Shown: one piece after another, positions 52,741-61,788 of the stretch
How positions within the stretch are numbered: the first letter of the stretch is position 1
How the letters are laid out: each line of letters starts with the position of its first letter
Assembly: GCA_024234365.1 (NCBI GenBank)
Contig: JACKOK010000001.1
Span: forward strand, 248,001 to 312,000
Source of the DNA: Pseudomonadales bacterium
GTDB taxonomy: Bacteria; Pseudomonadota; Gammaproteobacteria; Pseudomonadales; Pseudohongiellaceae
Direction: 5' to 3'
Length of the DNA: 64,000 nucleotides
The notes under the pieces: model-generated
Told to the model about the DNA's origin: nothing
Databases searched by the model: none
Seen by the model: only the letters and a program-made list of their open reading frames with translations
Position numbers and translations under genes: made by a program

Positions 52741-54651
52741 TCAGCCGCTGCCGGGCTGCGTGTCTTGCATGGCGTTGATGGCGTCTTGTTCTTCCTCTGT
52801 CAGCGCATCGGGCGGGCTTTCCTCCGGCACCTGCTTGAGCTGGCGCGCCCAGGTCCCATTGAGTTCAACGATTTTGGCGACATAGGCCGGGTTCTTGTGT
52901 GGCGGAATGGACGGATCGTAGAGGTCGGCCACCTCGCGCATGAAGCGTCGATCGACAGTTTCAAAATCATGTGAGAGCTGCATGGCCTCTTCCAGAGTCA
53001 TCCCCATGGCTATCAGCGCGGACCGCCCCAGGCGCAGGGAGCTGTCGAAGGTTTCGCGTACGATGTCGCGGCAGCCTGCGGCCCACAGATCGTAGACATG
53101 GTGGCGATCGATCGCCCTCGCCACAATGTGCACATGGGGGTGGGTCTGCACCACATAGCGGGTCAGTGCGGTGATCTGCTCTTTGCCGTCGATCGCAATA
53201 ATGAGCATGTCAGCTTCGTCGATACCGGCGGCGTGCAGCAGGTCGGGGCGGGTGGCATCGCCGTAATAGACCTTGAAGCCGAAGGTGCGCAGCATTTCCA
53301 GATTGCTGGCGCTGAAATCGATAACGGTTGTTTCAAAACCGGCTCCTCGCAGCATGCGATTGGCGATACCTCCCACTCGTCCGTGCCCGGCAATGATGAC
53401 CTTGCACTTCTCCTGGATGGTGTCTGCCTCCCGTTCGTTCACGCCCGCGTAGCGTGGCACGATCAGGCGTTCGTACACGATGAACAGCAGCGGCGTCAGC
53501 AGCATGGAAAGCGCCACGATCAGCAGCAGTTGTTCGGACAGGCCGGCGGGAATGACGTGGATGCCAACGGTAAAGGACAGCAGCACGAAACCGAATTCCC
53601 CCGCCTGTGCCAACCCCAGGGCAATCAGCCACAGATCGGCCCCGCGCAGCTGAAAGAAATAGCCGACAGCCAGCAGCACCAGAATCTTGATCAGCATGAG
53701 GCCCAGGGTGAGCGACAGGGTCAGGCCGAAGCTGGCAAACAGCAGGTCGAAGTTGATGCCGGCACCCACAGTGATGAAGAACAGCCCCAGCAACAGGCCT
53801 TTGAAGGGCTCGATGTCGGATTCCAGTTCGTGACGGTATTCGCTGTTGGCCAGCACCACGCCGCCCAGAAAGGTGCCCAGTGCAGGGGAAAGACCGACCA
53901 GGGACATCAACAGGGCAATGCTCACCACTATGAGCAGGGCGCTGGCTGTAAACAGTTCGCGTAGGCGTGCGGAGGCGATGAAGCGGAACAGAGGGGTTGT
54001 CAGGCGGCTGCCGCCCAGAATGACGGCTGCGATGGCGCCCAGGGTAATCAGTGCGCTCTGCCAGCCCGGGAGCCCGTCCACCAGACTGAGCCCGGCCTCG
54101 TGCTCAAGGGCTGCGGCATCCGGTGCCTCGCCCAGGGCGCTTATGGCGAGCAGCGGCAGCAGGGCGAGCATGGGAATGACGGCAATGTCCTGGAACAACA
54201 GCACGGAGAACCCGGCCTTGCCGCCATCGGTTTTCATCAGGCCCTGTTCGTTGAAACTTTGCAACACAATGGCGGTGGAGGAGAGTGAAAAGATCAGCCC
54301 CACGGCCAGCGCGATACGCCAGCTTTGCCCCAGCGCCACCGCCGCCAGCATCACAGCACCGGTGCTCAGCACGACCTGCAGGCCGCCGAGGCCGAGCAGG
54401 CGCATGCGCATCTGCCACAGCATGCGGGGTTCGAGTTCCAGGCCGACGATGAACAGCATCATCACCACGCCGAATTCCGCGATGTGCTGAATGGACAACA
54501 CGTCTACGTTCAGCAGGCTCAATGCGGGACCAATGACGATGCCCGCAATCAGGTAGCCGAGCACAGAGCCCAGTTTGAAATGCGAGGCCACGGGGACAGC
54601 CAGCACCCCGGCGAGCAGAAAGATGGAGATGATCAGTAGTGTGTCGGTCAC
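52741..54651 (-). CDS. Kef-type monovalent cation:proton antiporter (CPA2) with RCK domain
   Basis: The protein (about 636 residues) has an N-terminal CPA2 membrane domain with about 12 helices ('GSVLGYLIAGIVIGPAL', 'GLSPALGTFLGGVVLANSEYRHELE'). An RCK-N nucleotide-binding domain starts about residue 395 ('VIIAGHGRVGGIANRML', G-x-G-x-x-G type), and a helical tail follows. KefB/C proteins export K+ in exchange for protons under electrophile stress. The GTG at 54651 is chosen because GGAG lies 7 bases upstream and the first helix follows. No ancillary kefF/G gene is adjacent. Confidence 0.9.
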   Translation of the reverse strand: MTDTLLIISIFLLAGVLAVPVASHFKLGSVLGYLIAGIVIGPALSLLNVDVLSIQHIAEFGVVMMLFIVGLELEPRMLWQMRMRLLGLGGLQVVLSTGAVMLAAVALGQSWRIALAVGLIFSLSSTAIVLQSFNEQGLMKTDGGKAGFSVLLFQDIAVIPMLALLPLLAISALGEAPDAAALEHEAGLSLVDGLPGWQSALITLGAIAAVILGGSRLTTPLFRFIASARLRELFTASALLIVVSIALLMSLVGLSPALGTFLGGVVLANSEYRHELESDIEPFKGLLLGLFFITVGAGINFDLLFASFGLTLSLTLGLMLIKILVLLAVGYFFQLRGADLWLIALGLAQAGEFGFVLLSFTVGIHVIPAGLSEQLLLIVALSMLLTPLLFIVYERLIVPRYAGVNEREADTIQEKCKVIIAGHGRVGGIANRMLRGAGFETTVIDFSASNLEMLRTFGFKVYYGDATRPDLLHAAGIDEADMLIIAIDGKEQITALTRYVVQTHPHVHIVARAIDRHHVYDLWAAGCRDIVRETFDSSLRLGRSALIAMGMTLEEAMQLSHDFETVDRRFMREVADLYDPSIPPHKNPAYVAKIVELNGTWARQLKQVPEESPPDALTEEEQDAINAMQDTQPGSG

Positions 54652-54731
54652 GGGAGTCTCCGTGGCAGGAGTGGATGGCAACGCTTCCACTGTTAAGGAT
54701 CGCGCATGCGGCGTCAAGGTTTATGCCGCTG

Positions 54732-54800
54732 TTGTGGTAGGAGTCAGCCCTGCTGGCGATTCCTGTGCTGATCTGATCGCCTGCAAGGCAGGCTCCCACC
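54732..54800. repeat. REP pair (BIME-like), copy 1
   Basis: A REP unit with GTAGGAGTCAGCCCTGCTGG (54737-54756) and a second, inverted unit GCCTGCAAGGCAGGCTCCC (54779-54797) flank a short spacer. The units match the GTAGGAGC...GCTGGCGA type common in Pseudomonas genomes. The same units recur in the other order at 57758-57826. Confidence 0.85.
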
Positions 54801-54829
54801 GAGTTTGCTGCAGGGCTTGTGGCGGCAAA

Positions 54830-54844
54830 TGACAATTATTATCA
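54830..54844. promoter_or_regulatory. Probable Fur box
   Basis: TGACAAT-T-ATTATCA fits the Fur 7-1-7 consensus TGATAAT-N-ATTATCA with a single mismatch, and the flanking AA...TT extend the dyad (54827-54847). It lies 35 bases before the hydroxy-acid oxidase start, so iron-dependent repression of that gene is likely. Confidence 0.8.
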
Positions 54845-54879
54845 TTTGGGCTTTGCGATCGCAGACCGAAACCTTTGAG

Positions 54880-55971
54880 ATGCCCATGAACAGCCAGCCC
54901 ACCATCCCTCCCGGAATTGTCAGCGCCGAGGATTACGAGACAGCGGCGCTGGAGCGCCTGCCCGCCGACATTGCCGCCTGGCTTGCCGGGGGCAGTGCCG
55001 GGGAGTGGACCCTGCGGGCCAATCGCCGGGCTTTCGGGCGTGTGGGCCTGCGCAATGCCCTGTGCCGCGTACCGCGAACGGTCGATACCCGGGTGGAGCT
55101 GCTTGGGGAGACGATGCAGCATCCCCTGCTGCTGGCTCCCGTGGCGAGCCATGGCCTGATCCACCCGCTGGCGGAGCTTGCAACGGCCCAGGGGGCGCAG
55201 GCGGCGGATACGCCTCTGGTGCTCAGTTGTCAGGCCAACACGGCGCTGGAACAGGTCGCGCCTCATCTCTCCCATGGCTGGTTACAGCTTTACTGGCAAC
55301 AGACTCCCGAGCGCACGCTGCGGCTGATCCGCCGGGCCGAGGAGGCGGGTTACTGTGCGCTGGTGCTGACCCTGGATGCGCCGGTGCAGTCGCCTGGCCG
55401 GCAGGCACAGCGCCTGCGTTTCGAGCTGCCATCTCATCTGGGCCTGCCGAATCTGGAGCCCGCGCTGCGACGTGAAGCGGTGCCCGGGCAGTCGGCGCTG
55501 GAGCGATTGCTGAAGGATGCCGCAACGCTGGATTCGCTGGCCTTCATCCTGCACAACACTCACCTGCCAGTGCTGGTCAAGGGTGTGCTGGAAGTGGCGG
55601 ATGCGGTGGAGCTGCTGGGCTATGGGGTGGACGGGCTTATCGTATCCAACCACGGTGGCCGGGCACTGGACGGGGTGAGCGCCACGCTCGATGCGCTGCC
55701 GCTTATTCGTCAGGCCGTGGGCGCACAGGCGACCTTGCTGATGGATGGCGGCATCCGCAGCGGCTATGACGTGTTCAAGGCCCTGGCGCTGGGAGCGGAC
55801 GCCGTGTTGATCGGGCGCCTGCAATTGTATGCTTTGGCGGTAGCCGGGCCCCTCGGGGTCGCGCATATGCTGAAAATGCTACAGGAGGAGTTGCAGTTGT
55901 GCATGGCCCTGAGCGGCTGCGCGGATATCGCCGCTATTGACCCCTCCCGTCTGCGTGTCGGGCAGATTTAG
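54880..55971 (+). CDS. FMN-dependent alpha-hydroxy-acid oxidase, divergent
   Basis: The protein (about 363 residues) is a TIM-barrel flavoprotein of the glycolate oxidase/lactate dehydrogenase (LldD) family. It has 'LLLAPVASHGLIHP', the catalytic base His with substrate Arg in 'VSNHGGRALDGV' and the FMN-phosphate segment 'MDGGIRSGYDVFKALALGADAVLIGR'. Two substrate-site tyrosines of plant glycolate oxidase appear replaced: Tyr24 by Trp in 'DIAAWLAGG' and Tyr129 by Gln in 'LQLYWQQ'. That suggests an unusual substrate. ATG 54880 or 54886 may be used. A Fur-box-like site lies just upstream, so it is probably iron-regulated. A small lipoprotein and an M20 peptidase follow on the same strand. Confidence 0.88.
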   Translation: MPMNSQPTIPPGIVSAEDYETAALERLPADIAAWLAGGSAGEWTLRANRRAFGRVGLRNALCRVPRTVDTRVELLGETMQHPLLLAPVASHGLIHPLAELATAQGAQAADTPLVLSCQANTALEQVAPHLSHGWLQLYWQQTPERTLRLIRRAEEAGYCALVLTLDAPVQSPGRQAQRLRFELPSHLGLPNLEPALRREAVPGQSALERLLKDAATLDSLAFILHNTHLPVLVKGVLEVADAVELLGYGVDGLIVSNHGGRALDGVSATLDALPLIRQAVGAQATLLMDGGIRSGYDVFKALALGADAVLIGRLQLYALAVAGPLGVAHMLKMLQEELQLCMALSGCADIAAIDPSRLRVGQI

Positions 55972-56078
55972 CGGCAGGGCAGGCCTGCACAAAATTTATC
56001 ATTCCTGCCATGCAGGGCTTCGTGTAGATTAGGGGCCTCGGGCAGTCTCGCCCGGTTGCTGACGGAGCTTTGTATTTC

Positions 56079-56354
56079 ATGAAATCAATGTTTTCCCTTT
56101 TGCTGGTCTCGTCCCTGCTCGCCGCCTGTACGCCCGTGTCCGATGGCACGCGCCCCATTCGCACCCAGGCCGATGTGGACCGTTATAACGCCACGGTATC
56201 CTCCGAGGGTGAGAAGCTGGTCTGCTCCCGTGAACGTGTGGTGGGTTCCAATCTGCCGAAGTTCGTCTGCATGACCGTGAATCAGCGTGAACGCCTCGCG
56301 CGGGAAGCCGGGGATGTTCTGCGCGACATCCAGGGCAGCCAGCAGCCTTTGTAG
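56079..56354 (+). CDS. Small lipoprotein of unknown function
   Basis: The protein (about 91 residues) has a lipobox LLAAC (Cys17). The mature part is short and polar, with two further cysteines ('LVCSRERVV', 'KFVCMTVNQRERLAREAG') that may pair. No family is recognised. GGAG lies 11 bases before ATG 56079; an upstream TTG at 56070 is too close to it. It lies between the oxidase and the M20 peptidase genes. Confidence 0.75.
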   Translation: MKSMFSLLLVSSLLAACTPVSDGTRPIRTQADVDRYNATVSSEGEKLVCSRERVVGSNLPKFVCMTVNQRERLAREAGDVLRDIQGSQQPL

Positions 56355-56389
56355 CGTTCAATCTCATCTGCCAGGACAAGGAGTTCCCC

Positions 56390-57739
56390 ATGTCGTACAC
56401 GCCACCCGTTTTTGCGTTTTCCCCTGCCTGTGCTCGTCTTGCCCTGTTTGCGGCCTTGACGCTGGGCTCGCTGACACAGGCGCAGGAGGTTTCCGGCCCG
56501 GTGGCGGTGGATGCGCATGTGGAGGAGGTTTTTCAGACCCTGCACAGCGATTCCCGGGTGAGTAATGGCTTACGTCTGCTGCAGGAGAACGAAGCCGAGA
56601 CGCTGGCCGAGCAGGTGCGTCTGACCGAGATTCCGGCGCCGCCCTTCCGGGAGGATGCGCGCGCGCAATACTACCTGCAGCAGATGCGCCAGCGTGGCCT
56701 GGCAGACGCCTATATCGATACCGAGGGCAATGTCATCGGCCTGCGCAAGGGCAGTGGTGACGGGCCGCTGTTTGTCATCGCGGCGCATCTGGATACGGTG
56801 TTTCCGCCCGACACGGATGTGCGTGTGGAGAGGCGGGACGGGCGCTACTACGCGCCGGGTATCGGAGACGATGGACGTGGCCTGACCGTGTTACTGAGCG
56901 TGATCGATGTACTCAATCGCAGCGCGATCGACACCGTTGGCGACATCATGTTTGTCGGCAATGTCGGCGAAGAGGGGCCAGGTGACCTGCGAGGGGTGAA
57001 GGCAATTTTTCGTGATCATCCAGACATCGACGGTTTCGTGTCCATCGACGGCACCGGCCTGACCCGGGTGACCACCGGTGCCACCGGCAGCCGCCGCTTT
57101 GCCGTGGAGTTCCGTGGGCCGGGCGGTCATTCTTTCAGCGCCTTTGGCCTGGTGAGTGCCATTCATGCCATGGGGCGGGCGATTACCAAAATAGGCGATC
57201 TCGAGGTGCCGGGTCAGCCCCGGACCACGTTCACCGTAGGTACCGTGGCGGGAGGCACCTCGGTCAATTCCATCGCCGCGGATGCCGTGTTCGAGCTGGA
57301 CATGCGTTCCAATGATGCGGGTGAGCTGGCAAAACTGGAAGCGCGTGTGCGGGAGGTGACGCAGCAGGCGGTGGAGGAAGAGAATGCCCGTTGGGATCAC
57401 AACGGCGAAATCACCGTGAATTTCCGTCTCATCGGGGATCGCCCGGTGGGCAACACCGCGCCGGTCAATCCCGTTGTGCAGGTGGCGGCACTGGCGTATC
57501 AGGCGGTGGGCTCACCCTTGCAGGAGTTGCGGACATCCAGCACGGATTCCAATATCCCCATGTCCCTCGGTATTCCCGCCATCACGATTGGAGGTGGCGG
57601 CGAGAGTGGCGGGGCGCATTCGCCGGAGGAATGGTTTGCACCAACGGATTCTCATCTTGGCCCGCAACTGGCCTTTTTGCTGACGCTGGGGCTGGTGGGC
57701 ATAGAGGGGCTGACGCCACCGTTGATGTTGCGGCAGTAG
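56390..57739 (+). CDS. Exported M20-family metallopeptidase (peptidase T / ArgE / DapE-like)
   Basis: The 449-residue protein has a signal peptide (cleavage near TQA-QE, about residue 32). M20 zinc ligands are in 'IAAHLDTVFP' (His, with Asp two residues on), 'GIGDDGRGL' (bridging Asp), 'NVGEEGPGDL' (catalytic and zinc Glu) and 'GAHSPEEWF' (His). A lid/dimerisation domain begins at 'RFAVEFRGPGGHSFSAFG'. Such enzymes cleave di- or tripeptides or N-acyl amino acids; export suggests periplasmic peptide trimming. SD AAGGAG lies a few bases before the ATG. Confidence 0.92.
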   Translation: MSYTPPVFAFSPACARLALFAALTLGSLTQAQEVSGPVAVDAHVEEVFQTLHSDSRVSNGLRLLQENEAETLAEQVRLTEIPAPPFREDARAQYYLQQMRQRGLADAYIDTEGNVIGLRKGSGDGPLFVIAAHLDTVFPPDTDVRVERRDGRYYAPGIGDDGRGLTVLLSVIDVLNRSAIDTVGDIMFVGNVGEEGPGDLRGVKAIFRDHPDIDGFVSIDGTGLTRVTTGATGSRRFAVEFRGPGGHSFSAFGLVSAIHAMGRAITKIGDLEVPGQPRTTFTVGTVAGGTSVNSIAADAVFELDMRSNDAGELAKLEARVREVTQQAVEEENARWDHNGEITVNFRLIGDRPVGNTAPVNPVVQVAALAYQAVGSPLQELRTSSTDSNIPMSLGIPAITIGGGGESGGAHSPEEWFAPTDSHLGPQLAFLLTLGLVGIEGLTPPLMLRQ

Positions 57740-57757
57740 GCAATCGCCAGCGGGAGA

Positions 57758-57826
57758 ATCGCCTGCAGGGCAGGCTCCTACGCCAAAAGATATCCCCGCC
57801 GTTGTAGGAGCCAGCCCTGCTGGCGA
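57758..57826. repeat. REP pair (BIME-like), copy 2
   Basis: An inverted unit GCCTGCAGGGCAGGCTCCTA (57761-57780) and a direct unit GTAGGAGCCAGCCCTGCTGG (57803-57822) flank a 22-base spacer. A partial unit CAATCGCCAGCGGGA lies at 57741-57755. It matches the pair at 54732-54800 with the two units in the opposite order. Confidence 0.87.
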
Positions 57827-57841
57827 TCGATTTTCAAAGGC

Positions 57842-57874
57842 AAAAAAAACCGGAGCATGAACTCCGGTTTTTTT
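57842..57874. terminator. Bidirectional intrinsic terminator
   Basis: ACCGGAG (57849-57855) pairs with CTCCGGT (57862-57868). An A-run on the left and a T-run on the right let it serve both the M20 gene (plus) and rpoD (minus). Confidence 0.88.
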
Positions 57875-57888
57875 GTGGTTTTGAACGA

Positions 57889-59766
57889 TCAGTCGTCCAG
57901 GAAGCTGCGCAGGTGATCGGAACGCGTCGGATGACGCAGCTTGCGCAATGCCTTGGCCTCGATCTGACGAATACGCTCACGGGTCACATCGAACTGCTTG
58001 CCCACTTCTTCCAGCGTGTGGTCCGTGTTCATGTCGATACCGAAGCGCATTCTGAGCACTTTCGCTTCGCGTGCAGTAAGGCTGGACAGCACGTCCTTGG
58101 TGGCCTCACGCAGCCCTTCGTCGATGGACGAATCCACGGGGGAGTCCACAGTGGAATCCTCGATGAAATCCCCCAGATGTGAATCTTCATCATCGCCGAT
58201 CGGGGTTTCCATGGAGATAGGCTCCTTGGCGATCTTGAGCACGCGGCGCACCTTGTCCTCGGTCATGTCCATGCGCTCGCCCAGTTCTTCCGGGGTCGGT
58301 TCACGGCCCTTCTCATGCACCATCTGGCGTGAGATGCGGTTGAGCTTGTTGATGGTCTCGATCATGTGCACCGGAATGCGGATGGTGCGGGCCTGGTCCG
58401 CAATGGAGCGGGTGATGGCCTGACGAATCCACCAGGTGGCATAGGTCGAGAACTTGTAGCCGCGACGGTATTCGAATTTGTCCACGGCCTTCATCAGGCC
58501 GATATTGCCTTCCTGGATCAGGTCGAGGAACTGCAGGCCGCGGTTGGTGTATTTCTTGGCGATGGAGATCACCAGACGCAGGTTGGCCTCCACCATTTCC
58601 TTCTTGGCGCGGCGGGATTTCGCCTCACCAATGGACATATTGCGGTTGATTTCCTTGATTTCGGAGACGCTGAGCCCGGTTTCTTCTTCCAGAGCGACCA
58701 GTTTCTTCTGGGCCCGGATGATCTCGGTTTTCAGATTTCCGATGGCTGCAGACCAGGGCTCTTTCATCTTCACCAGGGAGTCGACCCAGGCTTCGTTGAC
58801 TTCGTTGCCGGGGAAGGTCTGGATGAAGGCCTTGCGCGGCATGCCTGCGGTGCGTACACACAGGGACATGATGGTGCGCTCGTTACGGCGCACCTTGTGC
58901 AGCACGCCACGGATATTGGCCAGCAGGGGCTCGAACTGCTTGGGCGTGAGTTTGAAGGTCTTGAAGCTGTCGCCCAGCTTGTCCAGTTCGGCCAGTGTCT
59001 TTTTGTGCGCACGACCGTGTTTCTTGATCATCGCATCAGTGGTTTCGAGCTGATTGCGCAGGTCGGTAAAACGCAGTTTCGCTTCCTCCGGGTCAGGCCC
59101 GGCGTTGGTGTCTTCGTCATCGCTCAGGACATCGTCATCGTCGTCCCCGTCATCCTTGTCGGAGTCATCGGAGGAGTCCGCAGCACTCGATTCCTCATCG
59201 TCTTCGGAGGCAGCGGTAGCGGGAATGATCTCTTCGTCATCATCGGACAGGTAGCCGGTGATGATGTCGCTGAGGCGGCGTTCTTCGGTGTCCACGCCAT
59301 CGTATTCCTGCAGAATGCGCGCCACGGTGCCGGGGTAACAGGCCATGGCCTTCATCAGCTCACGCAGGCCTTCCTCGATACGCTTGGCAATGACGATTTC
59401 GCCTTCACGGGTCAGCAGTTCCACGGTGCCCATTTCGCGCATATACATGCGTACCGGGTCGGTGGTGCGGCCTGCCTCGTTTTCCACGGCGGCCAGGGCC
59501 GCAGCGGCCTCTGCAGCGGCCACTTCATCCGTGCTGCTGTCGCCTTCGTTCATCAACAGGGTGTCGGCATCGGGTGCGGTCTCGTAGACCTTGATCCCCA
59601 TGTCATTGATCATCTGAATGATGTCTTCGACCTGATCCGGGTCGGAGATGGATTCCGGCAGGTGATCGTTCACCTCGGCATAAGTCAGGTAGTTCTGCTC
59701 TTTGCCTTTGGCGATCAGCGCTTTGAGGCCGGATTGTGGCGTGAGGGCTAAACGAATGTCAGACAT
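57889..59766 (-). CDS. rpoD: RNA polymerase primary sigma factor, sigma-70
   Basis: The 625-residue protein has region 1.1 (about 10-80, 'SGLKALIAKGKEQNYLTYAEV'), region 1.2 ('TDPVRMYMREMGTVELLTREGE') and a large non-conserved region. Core-binding and -10 recognition regions 2.1-2.4 ('ANLRLVISIAKKYTNRGLQF', 'FSTYATWWIRQAITRSIADQ'), region 3 and the region 4 HTH ('TLEEVGKQFDVTRERIRQIE') follow. An extreme Asp/Glu/Ser tract occupies about 174-223. It initiates housekeeping transcription. Start ATG 59766 gives the family N-terminus MSDIRLAL. It is the last gene of the rpsU-yqeY-dnaG-rpoD run. Confidence 0.98.
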   Translation of the reverse strand: MSDIRLALTPQSGLKALIAKGKEQNYLTYAEVNDHLPESISDPDQVEDIIQMINDMGIKVYETAPDADTLLMNEGDSSTDEVAAAEAAAALAAVENEAGRTTDPVRMYMREMGTVELLTREGEIVIAKRIEEGLRELMKAMACYPGTVARILQEYDGVDTEERRLSDIITGYLSDDDEEIIPATAASEDDEESSAADSSDDSDKDDGDDDDDVLSDDEDTNAGPDPEEAKLRFTDLRNQLETTDAMIKKHGRAHKKTLAELDKLGDSFKTFKLTPKQFEPLLANIRGVLHKVRRNERTIMSLCVRTAGMPRKAFIQTFPGNEVNEAWVDSLVKMKEPWSAAIGNLKTEIIRAQKKLVALEEETGLSVSEIKEINRNMSIGEAKSRRAKKEMVEANLRLVISIAKKYTNRGLQFLDLIQEGNIGLMKAVDKFEYRRGYKFSTYATWWIRQAITRSIADQARTIRIPVHMIETINKLNRISRQMVHEKGREPTPEELGERMDMTEDKVRRVLKIAKEPISMETPIGDDEDSHLGDFIEDSTVDSPVDSSIDEGLREATKDVLSSLTAREAKVLRMRFGIDMNTDHTLEEVGKQFDVTRERIRQIEAKALRKLRHPTRSDHLRSFLDD

Positions 59767-59863
59767 GTTTCCCCATGGTGGTCGCAAGGACCGGTAGTGA
59801 GCGTGTTAAAAAGAGCCGGGCATTATAGCCTCATACGGCAGGCCATGCCAGCGACCGGTGCTG

Positions 59864-61684
59864 TCAGGGCTCCCCTCTGCCCGAGCGCAGGCGCGGGGCG
59901 AGTTGAGCCATTAATTGCTTTTTGTACTGCTTCTTCCGGGCATCCCCGAGCAGGGACGTCACCAGAAAGCGGAATTCGGTGGCTACGCCCTCATGCGGGG
60001 TGATCTTTTCCTGTTTTATCAGCTGGGCCAGTTGTGTGCCCAGCGGTGTGCCATAGAAATGGCCCAGCATGGTGTAGGTATTAGTAGTGGGGTCGCGCTG
60101 CACCAATTCAACGAGCTCCAGCAATAAATCTGTATATTGGTCGCCATTTTCCCGCAGAAGTTCCAGATCCTCCTCCAGGGCCTGCACCACTTCGGGTTTG
60201 TACAGCAGCAGTTCTATCGCCTTGAGACCGGGGCTGCGCGGCAATGCATTCGCGGTGGGGCGCGGACGAGGCTCCTTCGGACCCTGGTGGCGGTAGCTGT
60301 GCTCCGGCGGTATGGGCAGGTCCGGGATGTCCTGGGGCACCTGCGCCGTGCCTTGCCCCATCATGCCCGCGATGGTGCCGGTGTCGACCCCGGTGATGGC
60401 CGCAAGCCGGTCGCTCATCAGCTGCCGGTAGATGCCGGTGGGGATCTGCTTCAACAGGGGCAGGGCCAGGGCGCTCAGGCGTGCCTTGCCCTCGATGGTA
60501 CTGGCGTCCAGCTCTTCGCTGAGGTGGTGGAAAAAGAAGTCTGCCAGCGGTGTGGCATTATCCACCAGCTCATTGAAGCGGTCACGGCCGATCTTGCGTA
60601 CCAGGGTGTCCGGATCCTCCCCTTCGGGCAGGAACAGAAAGCGCACCTGGCGTCCGTCCTCCAGTACCGGCAGCGTGGTCTGCAGCCCGCGCCAGGCGGC
60701 CGTGCGTCCTGCCGCGTCACCATCGAAGCAGTAAATGACCTCGGAGACGATCTTGAACAGACGCGTCAGATGGGCGGCGCTGGTGGCAGTGCCGAGGGTG
60801 GCGACAGCGTTGTCGATGCCGCTCTGCGCCAGGGCCACCACGTCCATATAGCCTTCCACGATCAGGAAGCGGCTCTGTTTGGGGTTGCTGCGGCGGGATT
60901 CGTACAGCCCGTAGAGCTCATTGCCCTTGTGGTAGACCGGTGTTTCCGGCGAGTTGAGGTATTTGGGTTTTTCATTGGTCAGCACCCGGCCGCCGAAACC
61001 CAGCACGCGTCCGCGGGAATCGCGAATGGGGAACATGATGCGATCGCGGAAGCGGTCGTACTGGCCCCGGTCGGACTTGCTGGGTTCGGCGGAGGAGTCC
61101 GCTTCCTGTTCGCGGCGGATCAGCAAGCCTGCCTTGTGCAGCCGCTCCACGCGCTCGGCACTATCCCCCAGGGCCTTGAGCAGATTGTCCCAACCGGGCG
61201 GGGCGAAGCCGATGCCGAAGTGCTTGGCGACAGCGCCGGTCAGTCCGCGGCCCTTGAGATAGGCTACCGCCCGTTCTTTTTGCGCGTGGCTGCGCAGGGA
61301 CTTCTGATAGAAGTGATTGGCTTCGCCGAGAATATCCAGAATGCCCTTGTTCTCGCTCTGGCGCTTGTCTTCGCGTCCGCTCTCGTCGTGGGGTACGGTC
61401 AGCCCGTAGTCCGCTGCCAGAATCTCCACAGCCTGGGGGAAGTCCAGGCGTTCGTAGTCCATGACGAAGCCGAGGGCATTGCCCCCCGCGCCGCAGCCGA
61501 AGCAGTAATAGAACTGCTTCTCCGGTTCGACACTGAAGGAGGGGGATTTCTCGGTGTGAAAGGGGCACAGCGCGGAATAGTTCTTGCCGCTCTTGCGCAG
61601 CTTGATGCGCTTGTCGATCACGTCGACGATGTCAACGCGGCTCAACAGATCATCAATGAAGGCTTGCGGAATCAGACCGGCCAT
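59864..61684 (-). CDS. dnaG: DNA primase
   Basis: The 606-residue protein lays RNA primers at replication forks. The N-terminal CHC2 zinc finger has Cys40, His43, Cys61 and Cys64. The polymerase core includes 'MFPIRDSRGRVLGFGGR' and the TOPRIM domain 'FLIVEGYMDVVALAQSG' with 'YCFDGDAAG'. A helicase-binding C-terminal domain follows a Pro/Arg-rich linker. It precedes rpoD by about 100 bases. Confidence 0.98.
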   Translation of the reverse strand: MAGLIPQAFIDDLLSRVDIVDVIDKRIKLRKSGKNYSALCPFHTEKSPSFSVEPEKQFYYCFGCGAGGNALGFVMDYERLDFPQAVEILAADYGLTVPHDESGREDKRQSENKGILDILGEANHFYQKSLRSHAQKERAVAYLKGRGLTGAVAKHFGIGFAPPGWDNLLKALGDSAERVERLHKAGLLIRREQEADSSAEPSKSDRGQYDRFRDRIMFPIRDSRGRVLGFGGRVLTNEKPKYLNSPETPVYHKGNELYGLYESRRSNPKQSRFLIVEGYMDVVALAQSGIDNAVATLGTATSAAHLTRLFKIVSEVIYCFDGDAAGRTAAWRGLQTTLPVLEDGRQVRFLFLPEGEDPDTLVRKIGRDRFNELVDNATPLADFFFHHLSEELDASTIEGKARLSALALPLLKQIPTGIYRQLMSDRLAAITGVDTGTIAGMMGQGTAQVPQDIPDLPIPPEHSYRHQGPKEPRPRPTANALPRSPGLKAIELLLYKPEVVQALEEDLELLRENGDQYTDLLLELVELVQRDPTTNTYTMLGHFYGTPLGTQLAQLIKQEKITPHEGVATEFRFLVTSLLGDARKKQYKKQLMAQLAPRLRSGRGEP

Positions 61685-61788
61685 GGCGTCAGGAATCCAG
61701 GGTTAATCGGGCGTGTGCCCGAGCGCTATGCCCGGGCAGTGTGCCAGCAAAGACGGTAGCAGAAAAGGCGCTGACGCAAAGAAGCGGC

